Source: Lyophyllum atratum (Eukaryota; Basidiomycota; Agaricomycetes; Agaricales; Lyophyllaceae). Taken from it: DNA of 64,000 bases. A program made the position numbers and the translations under genes. Location of the stretch: contig JACGCN010000084.1 of NCBI GenBank assembly GCA_014905825.1, forward strand, positions 1-64,000, given 5' to 3'. The notes beneath the pieces were generated by a model that was not told the origin of the DNA, did no database searches, and saw only the letters and a list, made by a program, of their open reading frames with translations. Of this stretch, positions 11,359 to 25,425 are shown in pieces (the stretch's first letter is position 1; each line of letters opens with the position of its first letter).

Positions 11359-12478
11359 ATGAGCGAATACTGGGTGTCCAAGAAGAAGTATTATTGCAAA
11401 TACTGCGACATCTACATCGCCGACGATGTGCCCTCCCGCCAGCATCACGAGAACGGCATGCGACACAAGGGAAACGTCGAGCGCTTCATCCGTGGGCTCT
11501 ACAAAACGAGTGAGAAGCGCAAGAAGGACCTGGAGGAGGAGAAACGCGACATGGCCAGGGTAGACCAGGTGAGTTCCCTATTCAGAGGTTCAACATCCCG
11601 TACTGATTATCTCTGGTTAGGCTGCCCAAGCGGCTTACGCCCAAGACGTCGCCGCAGGACGTGCAAAACCCGGCGCCGGCCCCGTCGCTTCCACGTCCGC
11701 TGCTCCTTCCAAACCCGCCCCAAAGCCCTCAAATCCATTTTCCAACTACTCCACCGCCGAGTCGCTCGGTTTCTCAGATCCGGACGCGGAGCGCTACGCT
11801 GCCGAGGTAGAACGGCGGCGCACCCAAGGCCTGGCAGGCGAATGGGAAGTCGTGGCAACAGTCACCCCACCCCTCGCACCAACCTCAGAAGACGAGGAGG
11901 AGGATGAGAAACCTCATATTGCAGTTGCTGGAGAGGGGCGGGCTCTCAAGCGTGAAGCAGAGAATCCCCCCAACGAGGAGGACACGCGGCAGTTTAAGCT
12001 GCGGAAGCGGACATGGGGCGGTGGGCTGGATGAGGTGTACGATCCTGGTGCGATACCCATAAAGCTGAAGGCGAAGGTGGAGCCAGGAGCAGCGCCCATT
12101 TCCGCCGCGTCGACTGGAATCATCGCTGCCGCTTCCACATCCACGTCGTCCAAGCCAACAGATGCCCCGAAGTGGACAAAGGTGCAGTGGAGGCGTCCTG
12201 GGGATGTCGTGGAACCGCAGGCGGCAGCTACGGCATCGAGTGACGTGCACGCAATTGAACCTGAAACGCTGCCGGTCAAGCTGGAAAAGTCTCCTGTCTC
12301 CGCTGCTCTTAAAACTGAAAGCGAGGTCCTTATACCCCCCGCAGAAGACACTAAGACGGACATCGCTAAAACGGAGGAGGTCACACCACCACTATCGACT
12401 ATAGAGCAACCTTCGACGTCGGGCATGTTCCGGAAACGCAAGGTGCCTGCGGGAGGCAGCAGGGGCAGACGGCCATAG
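11359..12478 (+). CDS. U1-type (matrin) zinc-finger splicing protein, WBP4/FBP21-like
   Basis: Two exons give about 350 residues. The N-terminus MSEYWVSKKKYYCKYCDIYI followed by ADDVPSRQHHENGMRHKGNV is a U1-type zinc finger with CxxC-x12-H-x5-H spacing. It continues into the charged helix (FIRGLYKTSEKRKKDLEEEK) seen at the start of WBP4. The animal protein is a spliceosomal B-complex component that stimulates splicing. The remainder is low complexity and acidic/basic. It includes RQFKLRKRTWGGGLDEVYDP, a short conserved block in fungal relatives, and a basic end (MFRKRKVPAGGSRGRRP). No WW domain is visible, unlike human WBP4. The single intron, after RVDQ, is a clean GTGAGT...TTAG. Confidence 0.82.
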
Positions 12479-13109
12479 CAGCTCACTTGGAAGCTATGCA
12501 GGGGCTATTGGTTGTATTAACTTCGGGTTGCTTACCTGCAGTGCGTATATGCGTGTACTTTTGTTGGACGTGAATATTTATGAAGATAACTAGCAGTGTT
12601 CTGGAATATCAGCGCCGTCTGTGACCAGTGGGTGTCAAGGACATTCCTGAGTTCCTGCTCGGCAGCCACGCTGCCAAGTTCCCACTATGCAGCGAACATA
12701 AGGATGGCGCTCATGGGTGGACGCTATGATGTAGAACCCGGGCCTTTTATTAAAGTGATATCTCCCAAAACCAAGAACTACATGGGCGAACTACGTACAA
12801 TATAGATAACTGTTGTATAGCAACAAAACGAGCATTCAATCCTATCCCAACCTAGGAGAATATAAAATCAGTACAATGGCATCTCGACACCATGGGTCAT
12901 CCTCTGAGAGACCAAGAAGGGGGTATCACGGAACAAGAACAAAACGCGGTATCCATCCGCCTTCGAAAACAAAAATACAGGGGCGCTGTACGCTGCTTAG
13001 AAGTCATGAATCCGACGACGGCAACGTCAGAATCAACACACCCGAGTTGTTCGGGTCGACCTTGCAAGGGATCCTATGCCTAAACGATCGCACAACCGCA
13101 AATCAGCTT
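12479..13109. other. Intergenic, convergent 3' ends
   Basis: About 630 bp between the stops of two converging genes. Only short ORFs without family resemblance occur (for example 12813-13199 plus). An AATATAAAATC sequence near 12860 is AT-rich. I see no gene. Confidence 0.5.
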
Positions 13110-15205
13110 TCAGTCAACGCAGGCACACGGGTGAACGCACCCATTCATGGTCCTCATGAGCGTCTCTTTCAATATGGGGATATTATTGACCGAATGTAGC
13201 CCCTTGCCGACGATGACACGGACGACAGGGTAGCCGAACGTGAGCGCGTCACGGAGCGCCTTCTCGGTCATTCGTATTGCCTCGGCGACGCGCAGTCCGT
13301 GCACGTCGACGGTGTGCGGCTTCTGTGAGGCGTTGCGGGCTGCGGGGACGCGGACGGGGAAGAAATCAATATATATTCTCGTGTTGCGAAGATAAAGCAC
13401 AATGAACTGTGAAAAAGGGATACGAAGAAAGCATGGTATGGTAAAAGCTCGACGCAACCCTCCTCCTGAACCAACAACAACGACAACAACGACAACGACA
13501 GCCAACACTCACCCTCATAAAACCGTCTAGCCGCGCGTTCATGCAGTTTCGTCGCCTTCACCTCCTCCACCCTAATATCCTCCTTCAGAAACAGCACATC
13601 CCTCACCCTCGCCTCATTCGCCGCCTGGTTCAGCAGCGCCACGAGCCTCAGCCTCTCCACCTCCGCCGCCCTCGCCTGCGTGCGTAGAGCCTCGGCCTTG
13701 TTATACATGAGCCTCGCAGGGAGCGAAGAAATCACGCTCGCCGCGTCTGTTTCGGTTTCGGTTTCCGCTTCGTCGTGTTGTTGTTGTTGTTGCTGTTGTT
13801 GTTTGGTGCTGGGTTGGTCGGGGTCGGGGCTGGGACTGGCAACGGGGGTGGGGTAGGAGGACTCGGGCTCTGGTTTCACGGTGGCGAGATCAGGGTCAGG
13901 GTCTGGGGGCGCGTCGGGAGCGACGGGTGGGGAAGGGTACTCAACGGCTGGGGGGGCCGCTTGGCCCTGAACACTCGAGGCCGCGATCGAGGTCGTCGTC
14001 GTGATTATCGTGGTCGCCTTTGTGCTTGATGTAGCAATGTTGTGAGCGGGAGCAGCTTCTGGAATAGGCTGCGTAGTAGGAGGCTCGGCGCCGATCATTT
14101 GGCCAAAATTGGGGAAGAGGTTGCGCTCAAGAACGAGGGGGGAGAGCTCCTTGGGATGTCCGGGAGGCGTCGTGAGCCCATCATCGTGGTCCGTGAGCTC
14201 CCATCTCGCAGCCTGCGGAGTCTGTAGGGGGTCCCCACCATCAGTCGGCGTGCCCGGTCGGTATTCCGACCGAAGGTACGTTGTCCCCGGGTTGGGCACA
14301 GGAAGCGGCGCCACGGACGGGGCGTACATGCCTTCCGTGTCGTCGAGCTCGAGCTCGGCAGCAGGACTCGCTCTGCTGACACTCGTTTGTATGTATCGAA
14401 TGGTAGAGTTGGGGATGGGAAGTGGCGGAACGCTGGTGGCGGCAGAGGGCGCATAGGAACCAAGGGTTCGTGTGAACCCTATGTGCCCGCCCGGGACGCC
14501 AAAGTATTCAGCCCGCGAACCCTCTTCGCCGCTGGACTGCTCCTCGATGGTAGAGAGGCGGTGGTCGCTGATGTCGCGGTTATTTCTCTCAATACGGCTG
14601 TCTGGGATTAGGGATGCAGGCGGGGTGGGAAGGAGGATGGTTTTCGGCGGTGGGGACTCGGAGGAGTCGGGTTCGCCTACGGGGAAGACACTGGGGAGAT
14701 AGTGATGATGGGGAGAATTGGTGCCAGTATCGGACTCGCCCTCCAGGAAGAAGCTGGGGGGTGACGGTGGACGGCTTGGGCGGATGGCAGGAGTGGAGAC
14801 AACCGGGCCTTCAATGGATCGGGAGGTGTTGCGGGGCTCAAGAGTGGGGGATTGGTAGTGGCGGACGTGTGGGGGGACAGAGCGAGATGTTCTTCGGCGG
14901 CGCTCGCGCTTGGGCCGCGAGGGCTGGACAGTTTCGGAGGCGAGGAGGCCAAGGGCGGTCCACAGCAGGACTACAAAAGTTCGTTGGAGATTAGCTGTAA
15001 AGTATAGGTCCACTGCCACCCGCAGTGCGTAGGCCAGATAGTGATCAGGGGTGGAAGCATTGCTGCTGGAGTTTGAGAGCATGTGCACGGCAGCGCCCTC
15101 CCAAAGGCCCAGGAGAACAGGCCCAAGCCTGCCAAGAGGTTCTTGTAGGCCTTCGAGGAAAAGACGGAGACCTAGGCCAGTTACGATTGAGAGAAGGACG
15201 TCCAT
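13110..15205 (-). CDS. DUF1771-Smr domain protein with hydrophobic N-terminus and poly-Q tract
   Basis: Two exons encode about 635 residues. The start (MDVLLSIVTGLGLRLFLEGL) and the segment TFVVLLWTALGLLASE look like membrane-associated helices. A long Pro/Ser/Thr-rich middle follows, then a run of eight Q (coded at about 13785-13800). The DUF1771-type helical region is MYNKAEALRTQARAAEVERL through KLHERAARRFYE. After one intron of about 170 bp, the Smr domain reads HTVDVHGLRVAEAIRMTEKA, then VRVIVGKGLHSVNNIPILKE. The conserved HGL and GKGxHS motifs are present. Smr domains act as nucleases or bind nucleic acid in MutS2, and in fungal Cue2-like factors they cut mRNA at collided ribosomes. The ATG at 15205 is preferred because the upstream in-frame extension begins with GTG. 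Confidence 0.85.
13785..13800. repeat. Trinucleotide repeat coding for poly-glutamine
   Basis: Tandem GTT/GCT units on the plus strand encode eight consecutive Q on the minus strand inside the Smr gene. A second, degenerate (CAA/CGA) repeat at about 13475-13500 lies in the single intron of the same gene. Confidence 0.7.
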
Positions 15206-16211
15206 TGGGGAGTGTCTGTTAGTCGAGTTGAAGGGATATGCATTGCACTGGAGGGCCACGATGTCTGTGCATGCTCTGCCACTATGTATAGTCCCAACCT
15301 CGTGTTTGAAATAAACTCCCTGCTCCGATCAACACGGAGCCCATTCTCCTCAGCCGTGCACTCCCATGACCTCCCTCTGTCCTCGACTCGCACAACCCCC
15401 TGTTGGTGCCTCAGCCATTCTCGCGACGTCACCCGCCATCCCCTTTCCCCAGACCACCGACGAGATCGCTGGATCGCGAATACCGCACACAACAATGATT
15501 CAAGGCGCGAACGAATACCTGCTCGATCACTTTTAACAGGATACGAGCAAGGCAAGGACAAACCGGGTACGGCGGGAGGACGCGTATCAGCGGCAGTGTT
15601 GAATGGGAACACACCATACACCAGTCCAACGACTTCTTTCGCTCACCGCGGGCGGCTACATGGCGAGGTGGCATTTGGAAGGCGTTATATCCCGAACGCG
15701 AGCCTTCGGTATTGGATTCCTTGACATATACTCACGGACGTTATTCAAGCCTACTAAAGCTGAGATACAATCCTCCAACTACAACTTACATCAGGTAGAC
15801 CTTCCACATTCCTGAGGAGCAGGATGGCGCTCATGTTGGGTACACGAGAATCATGAACGTAGCCGGAGGATTCCATTCTCATACCTTTATCTCCATGTAA
15901 TTTCCGATACCCACCATTCAATATAGAACGCTAGGACCCTGGTCGTGCTCTGGATACATTTGAATGGACACTAATTCGCGTGGTGTTGGGATGATACGAC
16001 GCGTCTTGGCACCTATCGGACACCTCTGCGGTTTACCCAAACTTTACCTTCAACCACAGGTTCCTCAGTGAGCTAGCTACCGACAACCAAAACCCGTTCA
16101 TCCCGACAAAGTCTTTCTGCTCACATACGCAGACGTTCGTCGCGTCGCATCGAACCCCCGCACCATTTCGCCATCTCGCTACTGCCTAAATTATCACATC
16201 AAACGAAAATC
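15206..16211. other. Intergenic, divergent promoters
   Basis: About 1 kb between divergent genes. Two overlapping ORFs (15212-15724 plus and 15181-15621 minus) start at non-ATG codons or lack any recognisable domain. I treat them as chance. C-rich, pyrimidine-biased sequence lies just before 16212. Confidence 0.4.
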
Positions 16212-16748
16212 ATGGCGAAGCGGCGCTCCCTCAAACAGAAAGCCCACTTCAAATACATCACTCAACTCGCAAGAGAAAAAAAGCGGGCCAACAAGGAGAA
16301 TAAGGAGAATGGCCACACTAATACCCCACCTGTCCTGCAACCCGTCGACCCCCTAGAACGAGCGCGAACCTCCGCAAGGGCCGCGAACATCCGTGCTGCC
16401 GAGGCCGAGATTCTTCTGGAGAGGGAGAGGGGCAAGAACCAGACGCTGGCGAGGGAGAACAAGAAACTTCGGGTGGATCTTGAGGCTGCTACGAGACCCC
16501 AGGAGCGGTCACAGGACGCGGTGGTAGAGCTAGAAGACATGGTGGCTACCGACGACTCACACTCGGCCCTCATAGCGGAAAACGACGCGCTCGCACTGGA
16601 GGCCGTACGTCTGAGAGCGTCCGTTCAGCAGCTTTCTGACGATATGCGCGTTCTGCAAGGAGAGCTCGACGCGTCTCGGGGTGGCTCCATGTTGTCGGGT
16701 TGGAAGGTGTATGCGCCAGGGAATGGGTCTCCCACTCTAGTTGAATGA
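16212..16748 (+). CDS. Small intronless coiled-coil protein, unknown function
   Basis: A single uninterrupted ORF of 178 codons from ATG at 16212 to TGA at 16748. The N-terminus is strongly basic (MAKRRSLKQKAHFKYITQLA, then REKKRANKENKENG). From residue 50 on, heptad-like helix dominates: RAANIRAAEAEILLERERGK, NQTLARENKKLRVDLEAATR, and LRASVQQLSDDMRVLQGELD. No catalytic motif is seen. The basic head followed by a coiled coil could mean nucleic-acid binding and dimerisation, but it lacks a clear bZIP spacing. The missing introns are unusual beside its neighbours. I do not recognise the family. Confidence 0.65.
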   Translation: MAKRRSLKQKAHFKYITQLAREKKRANKENKENGHTNTPPVLQPVDPLERARTSARAANIRAAEAEILLERERGKNQTLARENKKLRVDLEAATRPQERSQDAVVELEDMVATDDSHSALIAENDALALEAVRLRASVQQLSDDMRVLQGELDASRGGSMLSGWKVYAPGNGSPTLVE

Positions 16749-17275
16749 TGGCGGACGCTCTACCAGATTCCAGCGCGCAGAAATCCATTGTATGGACTGA
16801 GTAGTATACCTTGATACGAGTGATAAGACGCGTCTCTGCGCACCGCTGCCCTCCTGAAACGACGATGCGTGGACCTATCAAGAACGAAGGACCTCGATGG
16901 ACGTTGCAACAAGCGCCGCTCACACCTCTGAACAATATGAAGAAAGTCCCATAGAGCTCAGGATGTTCATGCTCATGCAAGGTCAATTCCATAACAGAAT
17001 TTCAATGATATGAATTACAACTGAGGGGGGCGTGAATACTATTCGTAATGATATAATAGAGGATAGATAGCAAGTAGGGTCCGTGAAGTCTACTTTTAGG
17101 AAGCGAACTGTCATGCGTGTGGGCGTCGTAGGCTAGCTGTAACCAAAGCATGAGCCATAATGATTAGATGCGTAATGCTATGGATGATGATGAGAGCGTG
17201 TGTTGATGCCAAAATCGAAGACCGTCTAGAAGAAAAGTGAGAGGGGAGGGAAGGGGGCAGAACAAGAGGGAGGAT
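16749..17275. other. Intergenic, convergent 3' ends
   Basis: About 525 bp between the coiled-coil gene and the stop of mitochondrial HSP70. There are only short non-conserved ORFs. The segment next to 17276 is probably HSP70 3' UTR. Confidence 0.5.
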
Positions 17276-19743
<2,468 letters not shown>

Positions 19744-19836
19744 TGTGGATGGGAATGGAGAAGGTGAAGGTGAAGTTCAGAATTTTTCGCGCCAGCTGTA
19801 GGTAATACGTGACTTTTTTGCCGAGCGGATTTACCC

Positions 19837-19849
19837 GAAGGTTCAAGAA
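19837..19849. promoter_or_regulatory. Heat-shock element in the mtHSP70 / APH-kinase intergenic region
   Basis: The sequence GAAGGTTCAAGAA is three perfect alternating nGAAn/nTTCn units, the canonical binding site of heat-shock factor Hsf1. It lies about 95 bp before the HSP70 start and about 145 bp before the divergent kinase. A CACGTG follows at 19853. The motif is seen; regulation is inferred. Confidence 0.7.
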
Positions 19850-19991
19850 CAACACGTGGCTTCGGCGTTAAGAATCAGCTGCGGTGTTACGTATGACACC
19901 GGACGACTGATCGCCGAATACCGAAAGTATCATGAATGGCATCCACTAAAAGATGTGAACTTCGGTTTGGCCTCACTTCTTTACTGCTACC

Positions 19992-21468
19992 ATGTCCAGC
20001 AGTGCTGCACCCAAGAAGATTGGCGGCGAGTATGGCGAAGTCAGAGCCAATATAGATATCGCAAGCCTCAATACTTACCTTGCGCGGCACGCGCCTGGGA
20101 TCAAGACTCCGGTGGACGTCCTACAGTTTAAAGTAGGTCCATATGCTTCCGTACACCTGCATTTTGTTCACGGTCTACAGTTTGGCCAGGTGCGATCTAC
20201 TCTACCACAATAATTACTCAGCCATAACTGCGAAAGCATAGTCCAATCCTACCTACTTCTTGACCGACGCGAGGTGTGCCGATCCCCCACGGAACCAAAT
20301 TCAGATGGGCTAACGAACATATAGTGGCACCAAGTTTGTCCTACGGAAGAAACCTGCTGGCCAGCTTCTCTCAAAAACCGCACATCAAGTAGAACGCGAA
20401 TATACCATGCTACACGCGCTTTACGGATACAACCTACGGCCAAGCACCCCCGCCGCTCGACGGATACCCGTACCAGAGCCCATTCTGCTCTGCGAGGATA
20501 ACACGGTCATTGGAACACCATTCTATGTCATGGAATTCCTTGATGGGCGCATCTTCACCGATACCCGAATGCTAGAAGTTTCTTCCCAGGACCGACACGA
20601 ATGGTATTTCAGCAGTCAGTGCCATAACATATATATTCTCACCCGCATGATATAGCTGGCTGTCCGTTGTCAAAACATTAGCGAATCTTCACTCCATCTT
20701 ACCGGAAAGCGTTGGCCTATCGAAATTTGGCCCCTCCACCGACTACTTCCCGCGGCAAATCAAATCTCTTTCTCGTGTTTCGAGCGCGCAGGCAGCAGTG
20801 AAAGACGTCGAAAGCGGAAAACCTATCGGAAATATACCATGTTTTGAAGAACTTGTTGGTTGGTACCAGAAGAACCTACCAGACGAGAAGAAGACTGGGC
20901 TTCGAATCGTCCACGGAGACTATAAGCTGGATAACCTCATCTTCCACCCAACTGAAAACCGTGTTATCGGTATCTTAGACTGGGAGATGTGCACCCTCGG
21001 TAGCCCCGTAAGTTTGCACCAATGTCTGCCCTAAGACAAGCTCATTTCTTTTAGCTCGCAGATCTGGGAAATATGACTCTACCTTGGTCGATAGATATGA
21101 AGGATATTCCGACCAATATCCCCTTCACGATGCGGGGCTTTGGAGGAGCGGCAACAGATGCCCCAATCGCAGTTCAGGACCTGGAGAAGGAATACTGTCG
21201 ACTTACGAATCAGCCATATCCCATACCAGAAATGGTTTTCGTGCGAAGCTGGACATTGTTCAAGGTGAGTTGGGAAGAACTTGCACACATGTCATACTCA
21301 CATACCCCTTTATAGTTGGCTGTCATCTCTCAAGGCATCGCAGCTCGTTATGCTCGTCGTCAGGCTAGTTCTGAGCATGCATACATGCATGTCAGTGGAT
21401 TCCCGGTTGTTGGGAAGCTGGCAAAGATTGTTGTGGAGAAACAAGGGATCACTTCTGCCAAACTTTGA
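19992..21468 (+). CDS. Aminoglycoside phosphotransferase-like kinase (ACAD10/11 N-terminal type)
   Basis: The spliced protein of about 400 residues starts [20 protein letters not shown]. It shows the APH/choline-kinase fold: a nucleotide-binding lysine region ([20 protein letters not shown]), [12 protein letters not shown], the hinge [10 protein letters not shown], the catalytic loop [15 protein letters not shown] with D and N, and the metal-binding [19 protein letters not shown]. The first exons line up as [16 protein letters not shown] sequence. This subgroup resembles the kinase half of animal ACAD10/ACAD11, which phosphorylate 4-hydroxyacyl substrates for breakdown. The dehydrogenase half is absent. 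Substrate assignment is inference. Stop follows [17 protein letters not shown] at 21468. It shares a 248-bp divergent promoter with mtHSP70. Confidence 0.85.
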
Positions 21469-21709
21469 CAAAATCAATACATGTATAAGTGCTGCCGGAG
21501 CTCTCTACGATGAGCTGAGATCCTGTATCATGCTAAGGTCTGACGAAAGAAGACCAAGTCCATCAAATACATTGTAAACCTGGGGCAGGGCCCGCTTATA
21601 TCCCGATTATGATGTAAGAGGCCGCATTCGTCGCGATCTCCCGAGTCCATTTGCCTTCAACATCTTTCAACCTTTCTTGTCCACAACAAACCTCTCTCAG
21701 GTGGGCAAC

Positions 21710-24700
21710 ATGCCCGTCAACGCCCTTACCACTGAAGCTGGTCTCAAGGTTGGGCCCGTCGTCTTCGAGACCCTCATCAAGCACTACTTTGATCGACACA
21801 AGAAAACTACCCCAGACGGAAAGCCAATCACTCCTCTAAGGCACGATGAATTGATGTACGATGAAGTATTTAATGTTGTAAAAGTGAGCAGAAATACTGC
21901 TGTTTTAGTATCGCCGTCTGACGGGCTGCCGAAAGTCTTTCCTGCGTGCAGCCAGTTTGTACGTTCTGTTACTACGTCTTGGTGAAGTTATCTAACCCAC
22001 TCCAAGCCATACAGTAGAAGACGTGCAAGGTGAGATGGCTTTACATCGTGACGCGTATCATAATCCTCATCTCTGGACATCAACCAGGCTTCGCGAATAC
22101 GCGTACGCCTTCACCACCATGGGTCCATGTCGTTCGGCTCATGGTCCCCATGGCCTCATGCGACGAGGCCGCAAAATACCTCATAACAGCCCTGGGAGGG
22201 GAGGAGACCGCTCGGCGCGTCGTTGGCGGAGTCAAGTGGTGGCAGGTCCGGGGCATCACCGGGTACGTTCAACCAAGGTTCCAGGTCTTCGACGCGAAGC
22301 GCTTACCTCCTCGTCCTACGCTGTACAGGGTGGATGCTCAATGGATCACTGCCAAGAAGGACTGGCAAGAGGCGAAACGTCGACACAAGATGCAGGAGAA
22401 AGCAAACGTCACGGAACCAATACCATCCTCCGTTGATACCTCCGCCGAGAAAATTCCCAGCTCCGGGACTTATCAAAAATACATGGACGAGATGCCATGT
22501 ATCCTGTACTCTCATGGAGGTGGATATTCTCGTTCGCATATGACCTTCAAGTTCCTCTTCTGATGCTTTATAGGCGGCTACTATTTCGGAAGTGTTGATC
22601 AAGAACGGTACTTTATCGTTACCACTACCGAACAATCATAAGGATCTAATGCCGACCATCTTTCTAGTTATAGTATTCAACGACACGCTCGCAAGATTGG
22701 TGGGCGTGTATTTGGTGCGCGAAAACCCTGTATCTCTCAATACCCTCTAACTCAACGGCGCCAAAAGCTGTAAATTATCGACTGGCTCCGCAATACCCTT
22801 TCCCGTGCGCGTTACAGGACCTCTTAGCAGCGTGTAAGCGCCTACCGGCCTCTCTGCTATTTTTTACTGAGTTCCTCTTCGACAGATCTATTCCTTATTC
22901 GACCACCCCCGGGCACTGCCCATTGCCCTGTGGACCCCTCGCGAATCGTCATCGCTGGTGATTCAGCGGGTGGAGGCCTTTCTCTCGCCCTTCTTCAAGT
23001 CATCCGTGACAGTAATTTGCCCATGCCCGCGGGTGGTGTGCTTATTTCTCCGTGGTGCGACCTAACCCACTCCCTCCCTAGTGTTCATACCAATACATCC
23101 ACGGTAAGTTTCTGCCCCTCGTTTCCTGGATATTAAATGTATCCCCATAGGACGTGATGCCTGAATGGGGGCTATCTTTGCAGAAGCCTAGCGTGCTATG
23201 GCCGCCGCCTCCTGAAGAGTTTTCTAACCGTGTTCACGCTTCTTTGAGGTCGCGTATTCGCGAAGTTTTCCGAACAGATCAACCCTATGATCCCACAGCC
23301 ACTATGCTCTCTATGGCACAATCCCCAATACCAGCTGGGCGTCCTGTCGATGTCGGTACTACCACCTCTCTTCCCACTTCGCACCCTCACTGCGACCAAT
23401 CCATATCACTCCTGGCTCGTTCTGGCGAGCGTTTGTCTACTACCAATCAGCTGCACATGTACACTCAGAACAGCCTCCTTGCACACCCCCTCGTTAGCCC
23501 TGTATTGTCCTATCTTGGCGGCCTACCGCCTCTGTTAATCATCGCCAGTGACAAGGAGGTTCTGAGGGATGAGATTGTGTATACGTGGGTCAAAATAGTT
23601 CAAAACAGCGCAGGAATTGGTTGACCGTCGGTTTGACAATAGGGCCCATAAGGCTGCTAATCCAGACAAATACCCCATCAACGATCAAACGCGAGCACTC
23701 TACCCTGCCCTTAATGGAATAGAAGGTCGCCACCAGGCAACGAAAGTTCATTTACAAATTTACGATGGTAACTGTCCTATCTCAAAGTCTACCTTATGGA
23801 TGGCTGATTACGTGCACAGATGCAGCCCATGTTTTACCTGTCCTGTTTTCGTTCACGACTCCTGCTAAATTTTGTTTCCGAGCCATTGCAACATTTTGCA
23901 GACACGTCACTGGGATCTCCCCGTCTCCCTCAAGCCCTCCCTCCAGCCCCCTGAACTCATCCTTCCCGAGTCTGGTGCAGCGATCGTCCTTTGGGACCAG
24001 GAATTCCAAAAATAAGACGCGGAAAGCATCATATAAGACTACCACAAGCGCCGATGCAGATGAGAGTCAGACTCATACTTCAACTACCTCGGAGCCACCC
24101 AGGAGGCAGTCCTTAAGACGCTCGTTATCCTCCAGCATTTGTCGTGCAACCTCTATGATACGCCCACGACCATCTTCCCGAGCACGAAGCGAAGTTGGCG
24201 TACCTGGAGCTATTGCAGAGACACCACCGCCCCTCCCGCTGCGAGAAGATTCGACGACGTCGAGCGATGTTGGAGGTCCTCGGTTCCAAAGTGATCCGTC
24301 TACACCGCGGAAGGTAGAGGATATAAGCGCCCTTACTGCAGGTCACCCGTATGTCTACGGATCCTCTCCGGTTAGTGCAAGCGATGAACCGCAATGAACA
24401 TGTTCCTGACAATGGACCTAGGACACCGCATGGGATGGTGCCATGATACGAGAGCGCATCTCTACCCAGGGGATCATCCGGCCACTGGAACCCGAGCTTG
24501 AACTCGAGGCCCTATCCGTCAATCACGAAACAATCGGCCGGATGTCCGAGCTCACGCTACGCCGGTATCTTGACGCGCGAATAAAATTCGATAAGAAGTT
24601 CGCGCACACGATTCTACAAATCGAACGAGACCGACGCCACAATCTGAAGCTCGCCAAAAAGGACACCAAACGGAACATGGCTCTTCTCCATCATTCTCTC

Positions 24701-25099
24701 ATGCGTGAAGGGGGGAGTGATGAGGCTGGTCGGGCGACTCCGCACGGAATCAAGGAGGGTCTGCTTCCATCGACTGGGAGTTGGAACTGGGCATGGATTC
24801 TTGATGGGGAAGAGCGACCTCCTCCTAGCAGCATTGTCGCAAGACGAGACACCGCTGAGGCACGACGCTTGGCCAAGGTTGCCGACCAATCTCTTCTGCA
24901 GGAGGATCAAGCGCTGAGCGGGAACAGATTTTGGTCGGCGGTTGTGGACTTTTTAACTATTACGCCTGACAGGGATAAACCCGAGTCGACCAACGTTGTG
25001 CCACGCCTGACTAAACGCGCATCGGTGTTGTCTCGATTTCTCAGTCGAGAACGTCTCGTGCCTCGGAAGGAGAGGGATGACGCGCAGCCCGTGCTTTAG
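21710..25099 (+). CDS. Alpha/beta hydrolase fold-3 (steryl acetyl hydrolase-like) with long C-terminal extension
   Basis: About twelve introns give roughly 900 residues. The N-terminal part ([40 protein letters not shown]) is common to a fungal lipase-like family. The oxyanion motif HGGGYYFGS, the nucleophile motif [14 protein letters not shown] (GDSAGG) and [15 protein letters not shown] define the HSL/fold-3 esterase group. The catalytic Asp is likely in [12 protein letters not shown] and the His in [14 protein letters not shown]. After this comes a 350-residue tail rich in Ser, Arg and Pro, then helical, basic sequence ([40 protein letters not shown]). This tail continues in frame after a clean intron (GSSP to [13 protein letters not shown]). 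The enzyme probably cleaves ester bonds of lipids or sterol acetates. Several introns overlap in-frame stops, so the splice model matters. Confidence 0.85.
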
Positions 25100-25425
25100 G
25101 TCGTGTTCATTATCCTAATTTACTTGTAAGTAACCATGTTGTTTATGTTGTAGTACACTCGTTGTAATATCTGCTTCCTATGGCCTTCACCTTGCCTTCC
25201 CCTGAACAATTAAAATGGTGCTCGCGGCATTGCAAGACCCGAGTCTCTCGAAGAATTCACGTACTCATATTAGTCCATCGATCTCTTTGTTGTGGACGAG
25301 ATACAAACTCAAGTACGTTGCCTCCTCACTGTCGGGTCGGATGTCCGAGAACAATGCTAACATACAATTATACAATGCATATACGACAACAAGAACGCAG
25401 GAGACTAATGCAGAGATATATCAGG
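25100..25425. other. Intergenic, convergent 3' ends
   Basis: The 326 bp between the stops of the hydrolase and CTR9 are AT-rich and carry only short ORFs. They probably hold both 3' UTRs. Confidence 0.5.

Noticed and set aside
13785..13800. GTT/GCT repeat as a possible transposon or microsatellite insertion
   Set aside because: It is in frame and codes for poly-Q in the Smr protein, so a coding repeat explains it.
15181..15724. Overlapping 146- and 170-codon ORFs on both strands
   Set aside because: They start at non-ATG codons, overlap each other and the Smr gene start, and show no domain.
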